Made by a program: the position numbers and the translations under genes
Notes under the pieces: model-generated
What the model was told of the DNA's origin: nothing
Database searches by the model: none
What the model saw: the letters and a program-made list of their open reading frames with translations, nothing else
Assembly: GCA_023014335.1 (NCBI GenBank)
Contig: JAECYW010000005.1
Coordinates: forward strand, 3,534,001-3,598,000
Source of the DNA: Galerina marginata
Lineage: Eukaryota; Basidiomycota; Agaricomycetes; Agaricales; Galerinaceae
Reading direction: 5' to 3'
Length of the DNA: 64,000 nt
Part shown: one piece after another, positions 44,201-55,680 of the stretch
Numbering within the stretch: the first letter of the stretch is position 1
Layout: the number at the start of each line of letters is the position of its first letter

Positions 44201-45480
44201 TGGCCAGGATGAAGAAGAGGAATCGACGAGGAAGGCCGGAGGCTATGAAGACTTACGAGGATGTTTGCAGCAACAGGGCCCACTTGAACTGATTCCATCA
44301 CAGCTTCCGCAGCCCGGGAGTGTGCTTTGAGGCTTTGACTCTCTGCGCCCCCGTTCAAACAATGCGTCGTTTGCTCTATCTGGAGCTATCCCGCTCTTGC
44401 TACCATTCGCGTCATCCTCGTCATCATTGTCGTCGTCGCAGGCTCGCCTCGCCGTTCTGGGACGCATCGACGCCGCCGCCCGCCTTGGGCACCTTCCACA
44501 TGCCGGGGTTCAACCAGTGCGACCACAAGGAGGTGAGAAGCAGGTTGATCAACTTGCTCGGACCCTAGGTATGCTCAACGAGAAGCTGATGTTCGCTGTC
44601 GTTAGGCAGTTCGCAAATGCAAACGAACGTGAAAAGAACCCAAAAGCAGGGTTTCGAAAACAAGTGGTAGCGACGAGAACCCACTTGAAGCAGTTCCACG
44701 TCAGCTTCCGCAGAATGTGCTTTGACACTATCCACCCCAGCCCGAACGACGCGCAGTTCGTCCTGTTCCAACTCCGGCTACCATTCGAGTTGTTGCCATT
44801 CATCGTCCTCATCCACAGGTTCGCGATCCACGCCTCGCCGCTAGGGACACATCAGCCACGCCTCCATCTTGAGGACGATCCCTGCGCTGGGGTTCAGCAT
44901 CGGCGGGTGCTTGAGCCTCGCTCCACCTCGCACCAGCGCGGGCGACCAGTAGGCGACGATGTGGTCAACAAGGAGACAAGCGGGTGCGGCGGGCTCGAAC
45001 GGGGTAGGAAGGACTGGGCCGGGAAGTCGTCACGCGAGCGAGAGAGCAAGGAGGAGGGACTTGCAGGTTGTTGCCGCCCCCGCTGCTGTGCAGGAGTATC
45101 GGTCGGGCTGGAGGAGTCGAGTCGTTGGTGGGGGAGGTTGAACCGCCGCTTGGGGGAATCGAACGGCATGCTACAATGGATGAGGGTCGTTGACGCGCAG
45201 TATGTAAGTGCAGCGGCTAGAGGCTAAAAGGTGGGAAGAATGTCGAGTTCGCCAGCGAGGAAGCTAGGGCAAGAAAGAAGATAGCGATTTCAACGGTACG
45301 GCCTTGCCCTCTGAAGTTGAGCAAAGAGAGCATGGACCGTGGTAATGGTGGCCCTCCACGACTGTAGGTAATGGTGAGTAGGAATGGTAGGGCTTCGGTT
45401 GTTTCAAAGTGATCTCACCAACGTCTATGCCTTTCGCGTCGTAAGAGCAGGCAGAGGCGCTTTTCGGGTGTCAGTGATTG
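44200..45480 (-). pseudogene. membrane-protein family relic T3
   Basis: Contains two copies of the T hallmark (donor near 44252 after GPVAANIL; a second, mutated one near 44660 with FKWVLVATT), the acidic or repeat stretch (DDDNDDEDDANGSKSG) and first-exon remnants up to about 45480 (ALTTRKA and AKVSATLARLD region). No continuous frame. Confidence 0.45.
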
Positions 45481-46332
45481 GATGTGCCCTAGAGGTCTCT
45501 GAAAGAGAAACTTGCTGATCCAGCCGCGCAAGCGTCGCAGAAACCTTTATCCAAGCATAAGTTAGTCGTAGACTACAAAAAAATTGGCAGAGAGGAAGAT
45601 TTATTTTGACACGAGTCACGTGTGATCAATTTACACGAGTGCGCATTTCTATTCCTTGACTTCGTTCTCACCAAATTCCCCCCGACGCATCCTGAAATCG
45701 ACAGCCTGTCATGGTGACGGAGACGCATAAACCAAGAGCGAAGCAGGGCTACTCTCTCTCAAGTGGAATCTTACACACCATTTCCACTGCCTCAGACTCG
45801 GAGTCGCCTTCTACTCGAGTACTTCTGCCTTGGTCCCGAAAGTTACAGTCTTTTCATCTGCCAGGCTTCAAATTCAAGTCGTCAATGCCTCCTCCTTTGA
45901 CTTTGACTTCGTATTCTCGAATAGTCTACCTGTTATCTTGCTCAGATCTCATCTCTGGAAGCATATTCCATTGTCTATTTGTTAAATTCGCCGGGAAGAT
46001 AGAGCGAGGACTTTGATCTTAGGTATTTAACCAGTCTGTTGACCCGATCTTCCCGTTCTGACCCCCCTCATATCCCTCTAGCTATTCTTCTACGGTAATT
46101 CATGGCTTACTACCACCATCGGTAATGCTTAATATCTTTCCACTACATTCTTCGTCTTAAGATGGGCCTTAATTAGGTATGTAACCTAGATTATCATACC
46201 GATCTTGCAGATCTGGACCTCTTATTCCTCCAGCCCGGTTCTAGAGACTTTCCTAAGGCTGGCTACTGCTCACTGCTACCATCAATTGACATCTCTCCCC
46301 CGAATTCTGCGGCTTGGCCCAGTGTTCTCCTC

Positions 46333-46446
46333 GCCGCGCAGAGACAGTGAAGATACGCGAGTTGGGTCGTTTGTTGCTGATCTTTTCGGACATAAATTAC
46401 ACCCAACTCTAATTGTTTAAAAACTGTGCTCACATTCCTGCGCGGC
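46333..46446 (+). other. outer/inner hairpin of R copy 6
   Basis: A 114-nt segment with two nested perfect 9-bp stems (outer 46333-46341 with 46438-46446; inner 46359-46367 with 46401-46409). It corresponds to 61011-61115 and 37364-37478. Confidence 0.6.
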
Positions 46447-47263
46447 TGTGGCTCAGAATACCTGATCATGAAGCCCAAACCTCATACCACCTCTCGTCGA
46501 TCATGTTCTACCTACGGAATTCCTAGCAATCGCAGCCGTCGTCCAATCGCATCTCCTCCCACTAAATCGTGTCTATACTCGATGCGTTGATTGAAGATGG
46601 AGATCAGATCCTAGTACTGACCCCTGCCTTGCTACCCGATCCCTGAAGAACCTGCTCTGCGATGAGCTTACTCTGATGCCATTCCCTTTTTTACATCCAT
46701 CTTCGATCGCGCTTGAACTACTAGTACCGATTTCGAGTTGACGTCCGTCATCCTTCTGGCCAGGTTTCCAAGATCGCATACTCAGATATCGGAGTTGGAG
46801 CCCTATTGTTTGAAGGCTCCCACCGTATTCCGATCGTCTCGTACCGTGAAACTTGGCCAAAATTTGATTCAAGAGGGCCTCGGCTCTGAAATTCCTCGAG
46901 CTTTCAAATATGTTCAGAGCCACTGAAGTACGGCTTGTTAATTATTTATATCTCAAACCTCACTCGCCAGTTAGCTGTTGAAATTGTCTCTTTTGGCTAG
47001 ATCTTCCTGATACATACTCAGAAATAGGAATTGGAGCCGTGCATTTATCTAGGCAGCCGTTCCATTCTGGTAAACTGGTGTCCGGGGATCCAGCCAAAGG
47101 TCAACTCCCCAAGCTTCGAATCTCTGATTCCCAGTCGAAGGTCATACATTGTCCGATTCTACACGTCAACTTATTCGATTTTTTTGATCCTGTCTGAGAT
47201 ACTACACCCGCTCTGCCTTTTTCTGCGACATCTAGACTTCACGGCAACCTCGCAAGTTGGACC

Positions 47264-47374
47264 TGGCTAGATTTTCGGGTCGGTATCCTCAGAAGTAGTA
47301 ACGGTGCCGTGTACGTTAAGTATACTGGCTTCCGTCCAACTCTGATAGCTAATTCCGTGTCGCGAATCTAGCCA
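47264..47374 (+). other. module iii hairpin of R copy 6
   Basis: TGGCTAGATT (47264-47273) pairs perfectly with AATCTAGCCA (47365-47374). An inner GTGTACGTTAAGTATAC forms the imperfect apex. Confidence 0.55.
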
Positions 47375-47430
47375 TAAATTCAACTCGACGCAGAAACTCC
47401 ATAACCACCCTGGCATCAACTTTTGGCCAG

Positions 47431-47930
47431 TCGATGGCGCCATCGTCTGTATATGTGAGTCGCGTTGGTTTCCTTTGGGGTTTGCCTACTTATCCGTGTT
47501 CATATTATCACAGAAGATACCAATTCAGTGCTGGCAACTGTGATTTCGACACGAATTGGCAAGGCGTGTTTTCGTTATTATGATAAGTGACGTCATTGTT
47601 CGTCCATCCTTCACTTACAAGTTTTTATGTAGACCACTTTTTCAAGGTTCCTACATTGAAGTTTACCTGCTTGCATGCTCAGATGGAGCCTCTATATATA
47701 CGAGCTACAATTTTGTTTTTAAATTTGATGGCATGAATTCATCTACTCAAAATATTTACTTGAACTTTGCACGACTCCTAAGTCCTCTGGCCCCGCTCTC
47801 AATTACGTCCGCGAGTCGCCCCTAGTGTTCTTTCCGCAACGCATTGACATTACGGCTTTCTGTCCGATTCTGTGCTGGGTTCTGATTAAGCTTCTGATCC
47901 AAAGCATCTAACGTACAAGTGGATTCGGAG
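47431..47930. other. spacer, no gene seen
   Basis: AT-rich sequence between R copy 6 and relic T4. It contains a short stretch (CATTGTTCGTCCATCCTTC near 47592) resembling 38670 downstream of R copy 5, so it belongs to the array unit. Confidence 0.4.
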
Positions 47931-49373
47931 CAACACATTTATACCCGCTACCCTCGCAGCCTATCCTATCCTGCTGCCACACCAGTGGCAGCTGCACCGT
48001 TAGCAAAGGCGCAGGTGATGCCTTCAGCCACATTTCAAATTCGACTGCGAGTGCGTGAGCACGTCCTCGGCAACTCGTCTCCGGATGTTTTGCAAGCTGA
48101 CTGGAAAAAAGGGTGTCAGTGCAGGAAATAAAAGCGAATAACGGGAAGAAAAGCAAAGAAAAGAAAGAGAAAAGAAGAACAGGAAGAACAACGCACCTCG
48201 GGGAGAAGTACCCGCAACACCGCAGATCGTTCTTTATCATAAGCCAGCTGTCATTCTCGAGATGTTTGGAGCATTTCATTGGAGATCGATCTTGCCTTTG
48301 CGTTCTTGGTTGAATGTGCGGGATAAGAATCAACAAAGCGACTCAGAGGAGGAGGCTGGAGAGCAAGAAGAAGACGGGATAGTTTGTCAGCCTGGCCCCC
48401 GGCCCCCGGAATACCTGAGGAACGCGACGAGCCCCGTGCATGCGGTGGATAGGACGAGCTCGGGCGTTGCTGGTGCCGCCTGATGTTATGTATGTGAGGA
48501 GAGTGAGGTCGAGGGTCGTTAAGGGAGCTCGTTGTGAGCTGGTCAAAGGATTGGTTCATGAGAAAGGATGAGGAGGTGAGGAGGAAGTGGGAGAGGGGAC
48601 TTACGAGGAGGTTAGCGGCGAACAGCACCCATCTGAACCAACTCCAGACCCTCTACGCCCCGCCTGACCAGCGCCTGTCCATCCTACTCCCATTATCATC
48701 CGCGTAGTCATCCTCATCCTCTTCCTCCACAACCCTCGCATTCCTCCTCGAGACTCCGGAACGCATCCACGCATCCTGGGTATCATTCTCGCCGGGTTCT
48801 TTCGGTCTTGAATCACCTGCACCTATGCGGGCGATGCGCCGCGGACTGCTGTCTCCTGTCGGCGGGCCGTAGTGCAGCCCCACAGTCTCGTAAGCTTTGG
48901 CTAGAGCATGAGTGGAGCAGGGCAGGGCGCGTCTGGCAAGCGAGAGGGCGAGGAGAAGAGACTCGCGCGGCACGCGAAGCCCGGCGGGCTGTCGCCGCTG
49001 CCAATGTGGAGGAGCAAGAGGAGGAGGGTCACTGTTAGGAGCAGCAGAACCGCGGCTTTGGAGGGTTCGAACTGCATGAGGCGCTGGATGGGGATCGTTG
49101 AGGTGTAGAAAGTCGGTGGTGCGGTTGGATGGAGGCTGGAAGGCGGAAACGAGGTTTATCTTGCCAACGGGAAGCTAGAGCTAGGAAGAAGGTGGCGAGC
49201 AGGTACAGCTGGGCCCGCTGCTGGCACTCGAGCAGACAGAGCCATGATGCATACTGCCGTTTGCATAATTCCGTGAACAACACGATTTTATTTTTGGGGC
49301 GTGATGTGACGTACCTGCCATAAATAGATTTTTTCACACAGCCTAGCCTGGGCTGCCTGGTGCTCTCATCCAT
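47930..49373 (-). pseudogene. membrane-protein family relic T4 (longest recognisable)
   Basis: Best view of the T family. In transcription order: a hydrophobic first part (CQQRAQLYLLATFFLALAS), a frameshift to a strong transmembrane stretch (KAAVLLLLTVTLLLLLLHI) with SGDSPPGFACRASLF after it, another shift to RESLLLALSLARRALPCST, the acidic stretch (NARVVEEEDEDDYADDNGSR), then FRWVLFAANLL and the GTAAGTCC donor near 48605. The shifts show it is broken, yet each block stays open in one of three frames. Multi-pass membrane protein; family not recognised. Confidence 0.5.
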
Positions 49374-49525
49374 GGCTTTCTGATGACTTATAGCTGTGGA
49401 TAGTAGCTTTGTACTTCGAGGTAGACTTAACTTAATTAGAAAATATGTAAATACACTGGATTCTCAATCAGGTTGGTGGCCAAGGTCATGAGCAATTGCT
49501 GTGAGGGTGGTAAATCATCGAGATT

Positions 49526-50367
49526 AGGGCTGCGCACCGTACCCGTATCGACGGGTCATACGGACGGGTTATACGGGTAAATGCCCGTCCCGTCGGCGCC
49601 TCAAGAGCACACAAGAACGGCCCGTCAGACGACGGGTACATGCCGTCGTCACCCGTCAGCCTACGGCCGTAACGGCCGTCATACGGGTCTAATGGAAAAT
49701 ATCCAAATTAAGCAATTAAACAGTTAGAAAGTGTTCTCGAGGCCTGGCGAATGGTCGACTAACACACAATTTAAGTCCCGCGAGCATCGTCGGAGCGGAG
49801 CGACGCATATTGTGGACTCACTGCTGCGGCCGGACTATTTTGCGGGGGATGCAAAATACGAGGCAGGTAGTTTGGATTTTGCCAAGTCACGTGTCCCCAC
49901 CCATCGGATTGGCAAAATCGAGGTAGGCAAAATTCAAACAACCTGCCTTCGGATTTTGCACCCCCGTCAAAATAGTCGGGCCGCCGCAGTGACTGTATTC
50001 GTTGGAATACCGCCATTATAGACTCCGTTCGGTGGTATTTGGGAGGTATTGCCTTTCTTGGTGAGACTGGACATAGTGTCCCTTGGTTGTGTAGGCCCTT
50101 CTTTTCATGTCTAAGCTTCAATTATACTATAGTAACTACCCAGAACACCTCCCTAATCCACTAGCTTACAAAAGATTCAATAAAAGACTAAAAATGTTGT
50201 GGAAGAAAGAAAACGGCCGTCGACGGCCGTTTTAACCCGTTTCAGACCCGTCCCGACCCGTTTGGATTTGGCGGTCAAGCCAAAACGGGACGGTCGTGTC
50301 GGTATCCTACCCGTTTGACCCGTAAGCTCGACGGCCGTACCCGTAATACGGCCGGTGCGCAGCCCTA
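49526..50367. mobile_element. non-autonomous TIR element, 842 bp, ACCCGT-rich ends
   Basis: Terminal inverted repeats TAGGGCTGCGCACCG (49526-49540) and its complement (50353-50367), with many ACGGGT/ACCCGT and ACGGCCGT motifs inside both ends. The interior has no transposase. The ends suggest a cut-and-paste element of hAT-like type, but the flanking 8-mers do not match. If the outer TA belongs to the target, it could instead be a TA-targeting family. It lies between relic T4 and R copy 7. Confidence 0.75.
49819..49991. mobile_element. 173-bp MITE with CACTG ends and ACT target duplication
   Basis: Nearly a full palindrome. The arms (CACTGCTGCGGCCGGACTAT against CACTGCGGCGGCCCGACTAT read from the other end) continue for about 60 bp each with few mismatches. 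It is flanked by the 3-bp duplication ACT (49816-49818 and 49992-49994). CACTG ends with a 3-bp duplication fit the CACTA/EnSpm superfamily. It is inserted inside the TIR element at 49526. Confidence 0.8.
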
Positions 50368-50538
50368 GTCAGCGCATCTCGGCTCTCATGCAGATTTCAT
50401 GGTCAAGAAAACTCCAGGCGATGACGAATGCCGTTCACGATATTCGGTCGCGTTAATATTTCGGATAGATGAAAGATGTCGTTGTCGTTCGCAACGACAA
50501 AATGGCGGAGGGGAAGCTTTGATTTTGACATACAGTAA

Positions 50539-52050
50539 GTCACGTGTGATCAAATGGCACCGACGCGCAGTGGATTTTTAATCCTTGACTTCATTCTCAC
50601 CCACTTCCCCCGACGCATGAAACGACAGCCTGCCACGATTACTGGAGCCCATAAACCAAGAGCGAAGCAAGGCACTCTCAAGTGGAACTTTTACCTACCA
50701 TTTCCACCGCCTCAGAGTTGCTCTTTCACTTCTTCCTTGGTCGTCAGCAATGAGCAAGGATGGCTCTCAGGTGAATGCCGTGACAGACTTCAATCCGTCA
50801 ATGCTTCCTTCCACTTGGCTTCGCAATCTAGAACAGCTTATGCACTACTCAGATCTCACTTGGCAATATATCCCGTCGTCCTTTTGCTAACTTTGCCGAG
50901 AAGATAGGACGAGTGGCTCAAATGTTAAGCTCTTTCAGGTATTTGAACATGATCGTCGACCCGATCTTGCAATTCTTACCATCCAATCCCACTAGCCTGT
51001 CTTCTGTGGCAGTCCATATCTTACTTCTACCATCGATCGACATCTCTCCCTCCAATTTCTGCATCTCGAGAAGGTCAAGTGTTCTCATCGCCGCGCAGAG
51101 ATCACGACGATGCTTCCATGCGGATCGTATATTGCGGTTCTTTGGGACCTGCAATTATACCCAACTCTTCTGAACAGATATTTGGTTTTCTTTGCGCGGC
51201 TGTGGGTCAGGATTCTTGATCATGAAGCACAAATCTCGCACTACCTCTTGTCGCTCGTGTTCTACCAACGGAATCACTAGCAATCATAGCCCGTCAAATC
51301 CAATCTCCACTCACTTGATTGGCCTTGTACTCGACGCCCCGATCCCAGGATGGTGATGAAAAAAAAACAGGGGTGGTTCGTGCCATGCTACATGATCACC
51401 GCAGACCTGCTCGGTGATCATTTTGCCTTTTTGCTATCTCTCGTTCGAACCGCTCATTTCGAGTCAAAATTCTGTCGTCCTTTCTGGCTAGATCTCCAGG
51501 ATGGCATGCTCAAATCTCAGTGGTGGAGCCCTATATTTCGAAGGCTACTGCCGTGTTCTGATCATAAAATCGACCTCGCCCAAGATCTAGCCAAAAACCG
51601 ACCCCAAACACTGGCTTGTAAAACTCTCTTACTCTCGATTACGTTCGTGCGATGACATCCAACACTGCGGCGAAGTTCGCTCACTATCCATTCCTCAAAC
51701 CTGCTTTCCAGTTGGCATTTCAATTCGTCTTTCCTGGCTGGATTTCTTTCGTGCATACTCAGAAATAAGAGCTGGAGCCGCATCTATTTCCATCGGCAAA
51801 AGTTCTATTCTGGTAATACATAACATTTGAACGAATCCAGCCAAAAATTGACTCGAAGCAGCGTCGTATTTCGGACCTCCTCCAGCTTTTCTCCTTATAA
51901 ATCTCTGATTCCAACTTGACGGTGACACACCTTCCGATTCTACGCATCCAGATGGGTTGGAATACCGTGCCCTCTCTGCCTTTTCTCTGACACGCCGAGA
52001 CTTCACGGCGAGCTCGCATTGTACAACCTGGCTAGCTTTTACCGATGCTC
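50539..52050 (+). repeat. R-family intergenic repeat, copy 7
   Basis: Starts at GTCACGTG (50539-50546); TATTTGAAC replaces the usual TATTTAAAC near 50940. Module i: TGGCTAGATCT (51485-51495) pairs perfectly with AGATCTAGCCA (51583-51593). Module ii: TGGCTGGATT (51735-51744) pairs perfectly with AATCCAGCCA (51834-51843). Module iii is truncated after TGGCTAG near 52030. Confidence 0.78.
51485..51593 (+). other. module i hairpin of R copy 7
   Basis: 11-bp perfect arms (51485-51495 with 51583-51593), where other copies have TGGCTGGGT paired with ACCTAGCCA by wobble. It encloses GGAGCC and GGCTA arms of an inner stem. Confidence 0.6.
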
Positions 52051-53160
52051 ATATTATAACCCAGAATACTAAACCAATGCCGGCGGCTGCCACGACTTCT
52101 ACGCGTGTTGTAATCAAAGTATCGGTTAGTTAGCAGAAGCAAATAACAGCGAAAACGCAGTTTTGAAGAGAATGTCGGGCGCCCGACGTCTAGGTCCGGA
52201 ACTTCCAGAATTGAGGTTGATATATAGTTCCAGTCGACAGAGCAATCATGTTGGGTATGAGAGACAGACACATGCCATCCAATAGATTCCAATATTCGTC
52301 TCTGAGCTGGGACATGACATTGTAATATATCTGGGTATCATTGGAACAACATTAAAAGATCGAAAATCAAAGTTGGGCTCCAAGCTAAGGAGCACCATAG
52401 AAGAAGAGTTAGTTTTCAGAGGAATGGAGGCGTGATCGAAGGATTGAATCCAGCGAAGGAATGATCAAATTTCTCACCATCCGATTCGTACTTCTACCCC
52501 TTGCATCAAGCGTTCACTCGTGAAACACCAGCTTACCCGCCTTTAAGATGCAATAAAGAAGGAGCCGGAGAGGTGAGAAGTTTCACCAAAGCTTGAGCCT
52601 TGTGGCAATGACTCTGAGAGTAACAGCAGACCCGAGGAATCTGATTGGGGTGTAAGTCCAGACCTCCCTAAAGGCGAACTAAAGCAACTTGATTAAATGT
52701 GGTAATAGTATTGAATACTAAGTATTGGGAATATTAGTGGCCAGGCAATGTCCGAGCCAATCGCACACCGGCGCCAAGTTGAGCCGGCGCTTATTCACTC
52801 ACCGCGTAGATTAGTAATCTACTTAATAATTGCATTCTCGAGTACATACAAAGATTCTAGTATTAGAACTATGTAGTACTTTCTAGTTACATTGTACATA
52901 GGTATATAAACCGTCTATTCGACGGGTAGATAGAATATCAAGTTCCTTAATTACCCCACTGCGCTCAATACTAAGCGCGAAAACCTTGAAGATGCGTTTG
53001 AAGCCGCCAAAAGCGCGTCAATCAAGGAAATCATTGAAACCTAATTGGATAGCATTAAAACCACTTTGCAAAAAGACATGAGCAGCGCACTACAAGAAAT
53101 TCGGAAAGGGATGGGACACACCTGTCCTTCTGACGGCCCACACGTGGATTTTTATGCCAA
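52051..53160. other. spacer with a solo-LTR-like segment
   Basis: No gene seen. The LTR-like segment at 52721-52985 is listed separately. A short stretch after it (near 52990-53120, LQKDMSSALQEIRKGMG-like on plus) might be a coding relic from the element's interior, but it is too short to support. Confidence 0.35.
52721..52985 (+). repeat. solo-LTR-like segment, copia-type (plus orientation)
   Basis: Matches the minus-strand segment at 34745-35000: GAGCCAATCGCAC, GGCGCCAAGTTGAGC, CGGCGCTTATTCACTC, TAGATTAGTAATCTAC, a TATA box GGTATATAAACC and an end CTGCGCTCAATAC. A stem-loop CCGTC-TATTC-GACGG (52911-52925) follows the TATA box; the other copy has CCCTC and GAGGG, a compensatory change. AATACTAAG occurs on both sides (52711-52720 region and near 52967), but whether it is a target duplication is unclear. 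Confidence 0.65.
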
Positions 53161-53640
53161 CGCCATGTTTTCACTGTTGTGTTTGAGCTTCAAGAAGGGC
53201 TTGCTAAAGCAACGATGACGTCGGCGGTTCTTTGAGGTTGGCTGGCTCGTAGCTGGAGAGAAAGAGAAATTATGTGATGGAGTTGGATTGAAATAAGCAG
53301 TTTATCCCATTGGCACGTCCAAGAAAAACTCCTCTTCCTGGTACAAATCGCAAAAGTACGCCATTCTGCCCATGTAGACGACGCAAAGCCAGTCGAAGTA
53401 GAGGTACAACGCGATGTATGCGGGTCAAGTCGGCGGTGTCGTTAGAAACCGCAACCTGTATTCACGGATGAACTTCAAAAGTACAAAAACGCGGTACTCG
53501 CTTCCAAACGTTCCATGGAGCTGTTATCCGCAAGCATCAGCCACAAAAAAAAATTTTGACCAAACAAAATACCTGCCAGCACAGACAAACTCCAGAAGCG
53601 CGGTACGCATTCAAACCGTCCCTTGAGCTGTCAGCGATGA
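53160..53640 (-). pseudogene. PDR-type ABC transporter relic P4
   Basis: Minus-strand blocks: FVLLKFIREYRLRFLTT (family: ALEFVRALRIATD), LYLYFDWLCVVYMGRMAYF followed by DLYQEEEFFLDV (family: LYELFDKVCVIYEGRxxYFG then AxxYFxDM). After an intron with a CTCTCCAG acceptor comes YEPANLKEPPTSSLL, an out-of-frame version of YEPANRQTTADFLV. Stops interrupt it. The flank 53641-54122 continues the unit and ends at the T hallmark exon, into which the LTR element inserted. Confidence 0.75.
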
Positions 53641-55093
53641 TATCAGTAATTTAAATAGCAAACATTTACCAGAATACGTACCTGCATTAAACGCCAAAAC
53701 GAACCAGTACAAGCTCAACACGAGCAGCTGCAGCTTCATCCAAGATTTCAACCAGCCACGTTATCTTCCGTAGGCTAATTATCGTCACTAAGCACCGAGC
53801 TCCCAAGTCGCCAAAGTTGCGGTTGGTCGCTGGCTGCAGCGAGCTCGAAGGGCTGCTTGCACCGACGATGTCAAGATGGAGTTGTCCACTGGCAGTTGGA
53901 GGTCTTGTACGTTAACCACAAGTATGTATGCTGCCGTCGAGTATACTAGGATGTAAATCTTGGGTGATCGTCGACGAGCAGATATTCAGGAACAGTAGAC
54001 GAAATGAGGCTCTGAAAAGTGAGAGGAGGAGTCCTAAGGGAGTATGTTCGATGTTGTGAGCTAGCGGAGTTGTGTTTAGTTTAGTGACTGCGAGAAGAAA
54101 ACAGGAAGGGCTTACGAGGAGGTGAAGATGCACGAGAGTGCGTGAGTTCGAAATGCTTCGTGGAAACGAAGCGGGGCGCAAACTCCGTTTGCGTGGTGGT
54201 TCGAGGGGATCCTAAGGAAGGTGGGTGATAGTTAGTAGATAAAATGATAATAAATGAATTTTGACGCGGGAGATGAGAGCGATGCGATAGGGAGCGATCC
54301 GAGACGATACCAAACGATGTTTCTGTCGTAGAAACCGAACCGTAAGGTGCTAACGATGGGGTGAGAAGAACGTCGTATTCAACTAAAGATCTACTACATG
54401 AGTTCCAGTATTTAAGGACTACGTAGAGGAGGTCTTTACCTTCACCCAGGTTTTCCGTACGGAGTCCATGTGGAGGGTGGAGTCCGTATGGAGTCCCTCC
54501 ATGAATTTTTTGGCTGGTGGCCCTGCCAAAGTGTGGTCAAAATCCACATGGAAATAACATGGACTCCATAAGGAGGTGTGGAGTCCACATGGACTAGTTG
54601 ATGGAGTTGGCGGAGTCTCTATAAAATATAAAGGAGTTTACATACTGAATGAAACATTGTTTGTGAGTGGATTACATAAGATATAATGATAATGTAATCA
54701 ATCAATAATGATAAACAAATATAAATAATATTTTTAAAAATAAAAATAAAATAAAATAAATATTCATCTTGAAAGACTCGCGTTTCGGCGACTTTTTTGC
54801 ACTTTTCTCGCCAAGGAAGACAGCTAGTCATGTGATTTTGATGGATGCATAACTTTCGGAATGATCTCCATGGTTACTATTTTTGGAAAAAAGTTCCCAC
54901 GGTATTTATATTTGGTGAATAAGCTTACAAATATCAGATATTTGTGATTATTTATATATATTTGGAATCTCCTTGAAATTCCGAATCCGGTGATACCCTA
55001 TTGACCCTGAACTTATGATAATATAAATATGATTTATATAAATAATTTAAAGTGGCAGGGGTATATATAGCTATTTTTCCTAGGGCTAAGAAA

Positions 55094-55680
55094 GCCTCTA
55101 TGGTCTAGTGGTTAAGAGCTGCTTTGGCTTATGTGACTACTCGTGCCCGCAAAAAGTAAGCACGGTTCCCACGGTATCTTGGCTTCATTGCTCTGTATCT
55201 CAGTCAATGCTGAACGTAGGTTTATGAAAATTTGTGAGATGCCAGGCCTCGTAGTAGGTGTTGAGGCCGTGAAATAAAAATAAAAAATTTCTGACTTCTG
55301 CGGTGTCTGTGTGCTCATTATGAAACTTTGAAATTTCTGAAACTGACCCGATATCAAGAGATCCAAGAGGTATAATAATTAGGTCTCTTAGACAAAGTTG
55401 GTTGTATAGAGCATATGTACGTTCATGTAAAATTTCAGGTCAAACGGAGCAGTCCTGGTAGAGATCGATTTTTGGTGTCGACGAAGAACCTACCGCAAAT
55501 GGAAAGTAGGAAAGATTTTTGGAAAACAAAAAGTACCATCCGAAAGCATCACAAACATACTCAATATTCGCCTAAAAGATACCAGGTTTATTATGAACCT
55601 GTCGAGTTGTAACTCGAAATTTGATATCCGTGCTCACTTTTTGTGGCCACGAGTAGAAGTCTTGGGTTCAATTCCTGTGG
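55094..55680 (+). other. tRNA-like / SINE-head sequence split by the MITE
   Basis: Before the MITE lies an RNA polymerase III A-box (TGGTCTAGTGG, 55101-55111), after it a B-box (GGTTCAATTCC, 55665-55675). Removing the MITE and one TA leaves the boxes 48 nt apart, as in a tRNA. Acceptor and anticodon stems do not pair well, so this is a tRNA pseudogene or SINE head rather than a working tRNA. Confidence 0.6.
55140..55653. mobile_element. 514-bp MITE flanked by TA, nested in a tRNA-like sequence
   Basis: Inverted ends of about 27 bp, CTCGTGCCCGCAAAAAGTAA against CTCGTGGCCACAAAAAGTGA read from the right, flanked by TA (55138-55139 and 55654-55655). A TA duplication fits the Tc1/mariner superfamily. 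No coding capacity. It lies inside the 1.5-kb hAT-like element. Confidence 0.8.

Larger units (their letters stand above)
45615..47430 (+). repeat. R-family intergenic repeat, copy 6
   Basis: Starts at GTCACGTG (45615-45622). Mini-hairpin AGTGGAA/TTCCACT near 45760. Outer arms GCCGCGCAG (46333-46341) and CTGCGCGGC (46438-46446) pair perfectly; inner arms GAGTTGGGT (46359-46367) and ACCCAACTC (46401-46409) pair perfectly. Modules lie at about 46757 (TGGCCAGGTTT with AAACTTGGCCA), 46993 and 47264 (TGGCTAGATT with AATCTAGCCA, perfect). No coding sequence. Confidence 0.78.

Noticed and set aside
49886..49893. GTCACGTG inside the CACTG MITE
   Set aside because: Same octamer as in the R starts, but the surroundings do not match. 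Treated as chance.
55094..55139. Functional tRNA gene
   Set aside because: Interrupted by a 514-bp MITE, and even when rejoined the acceptor and anticodon stems do not pair.
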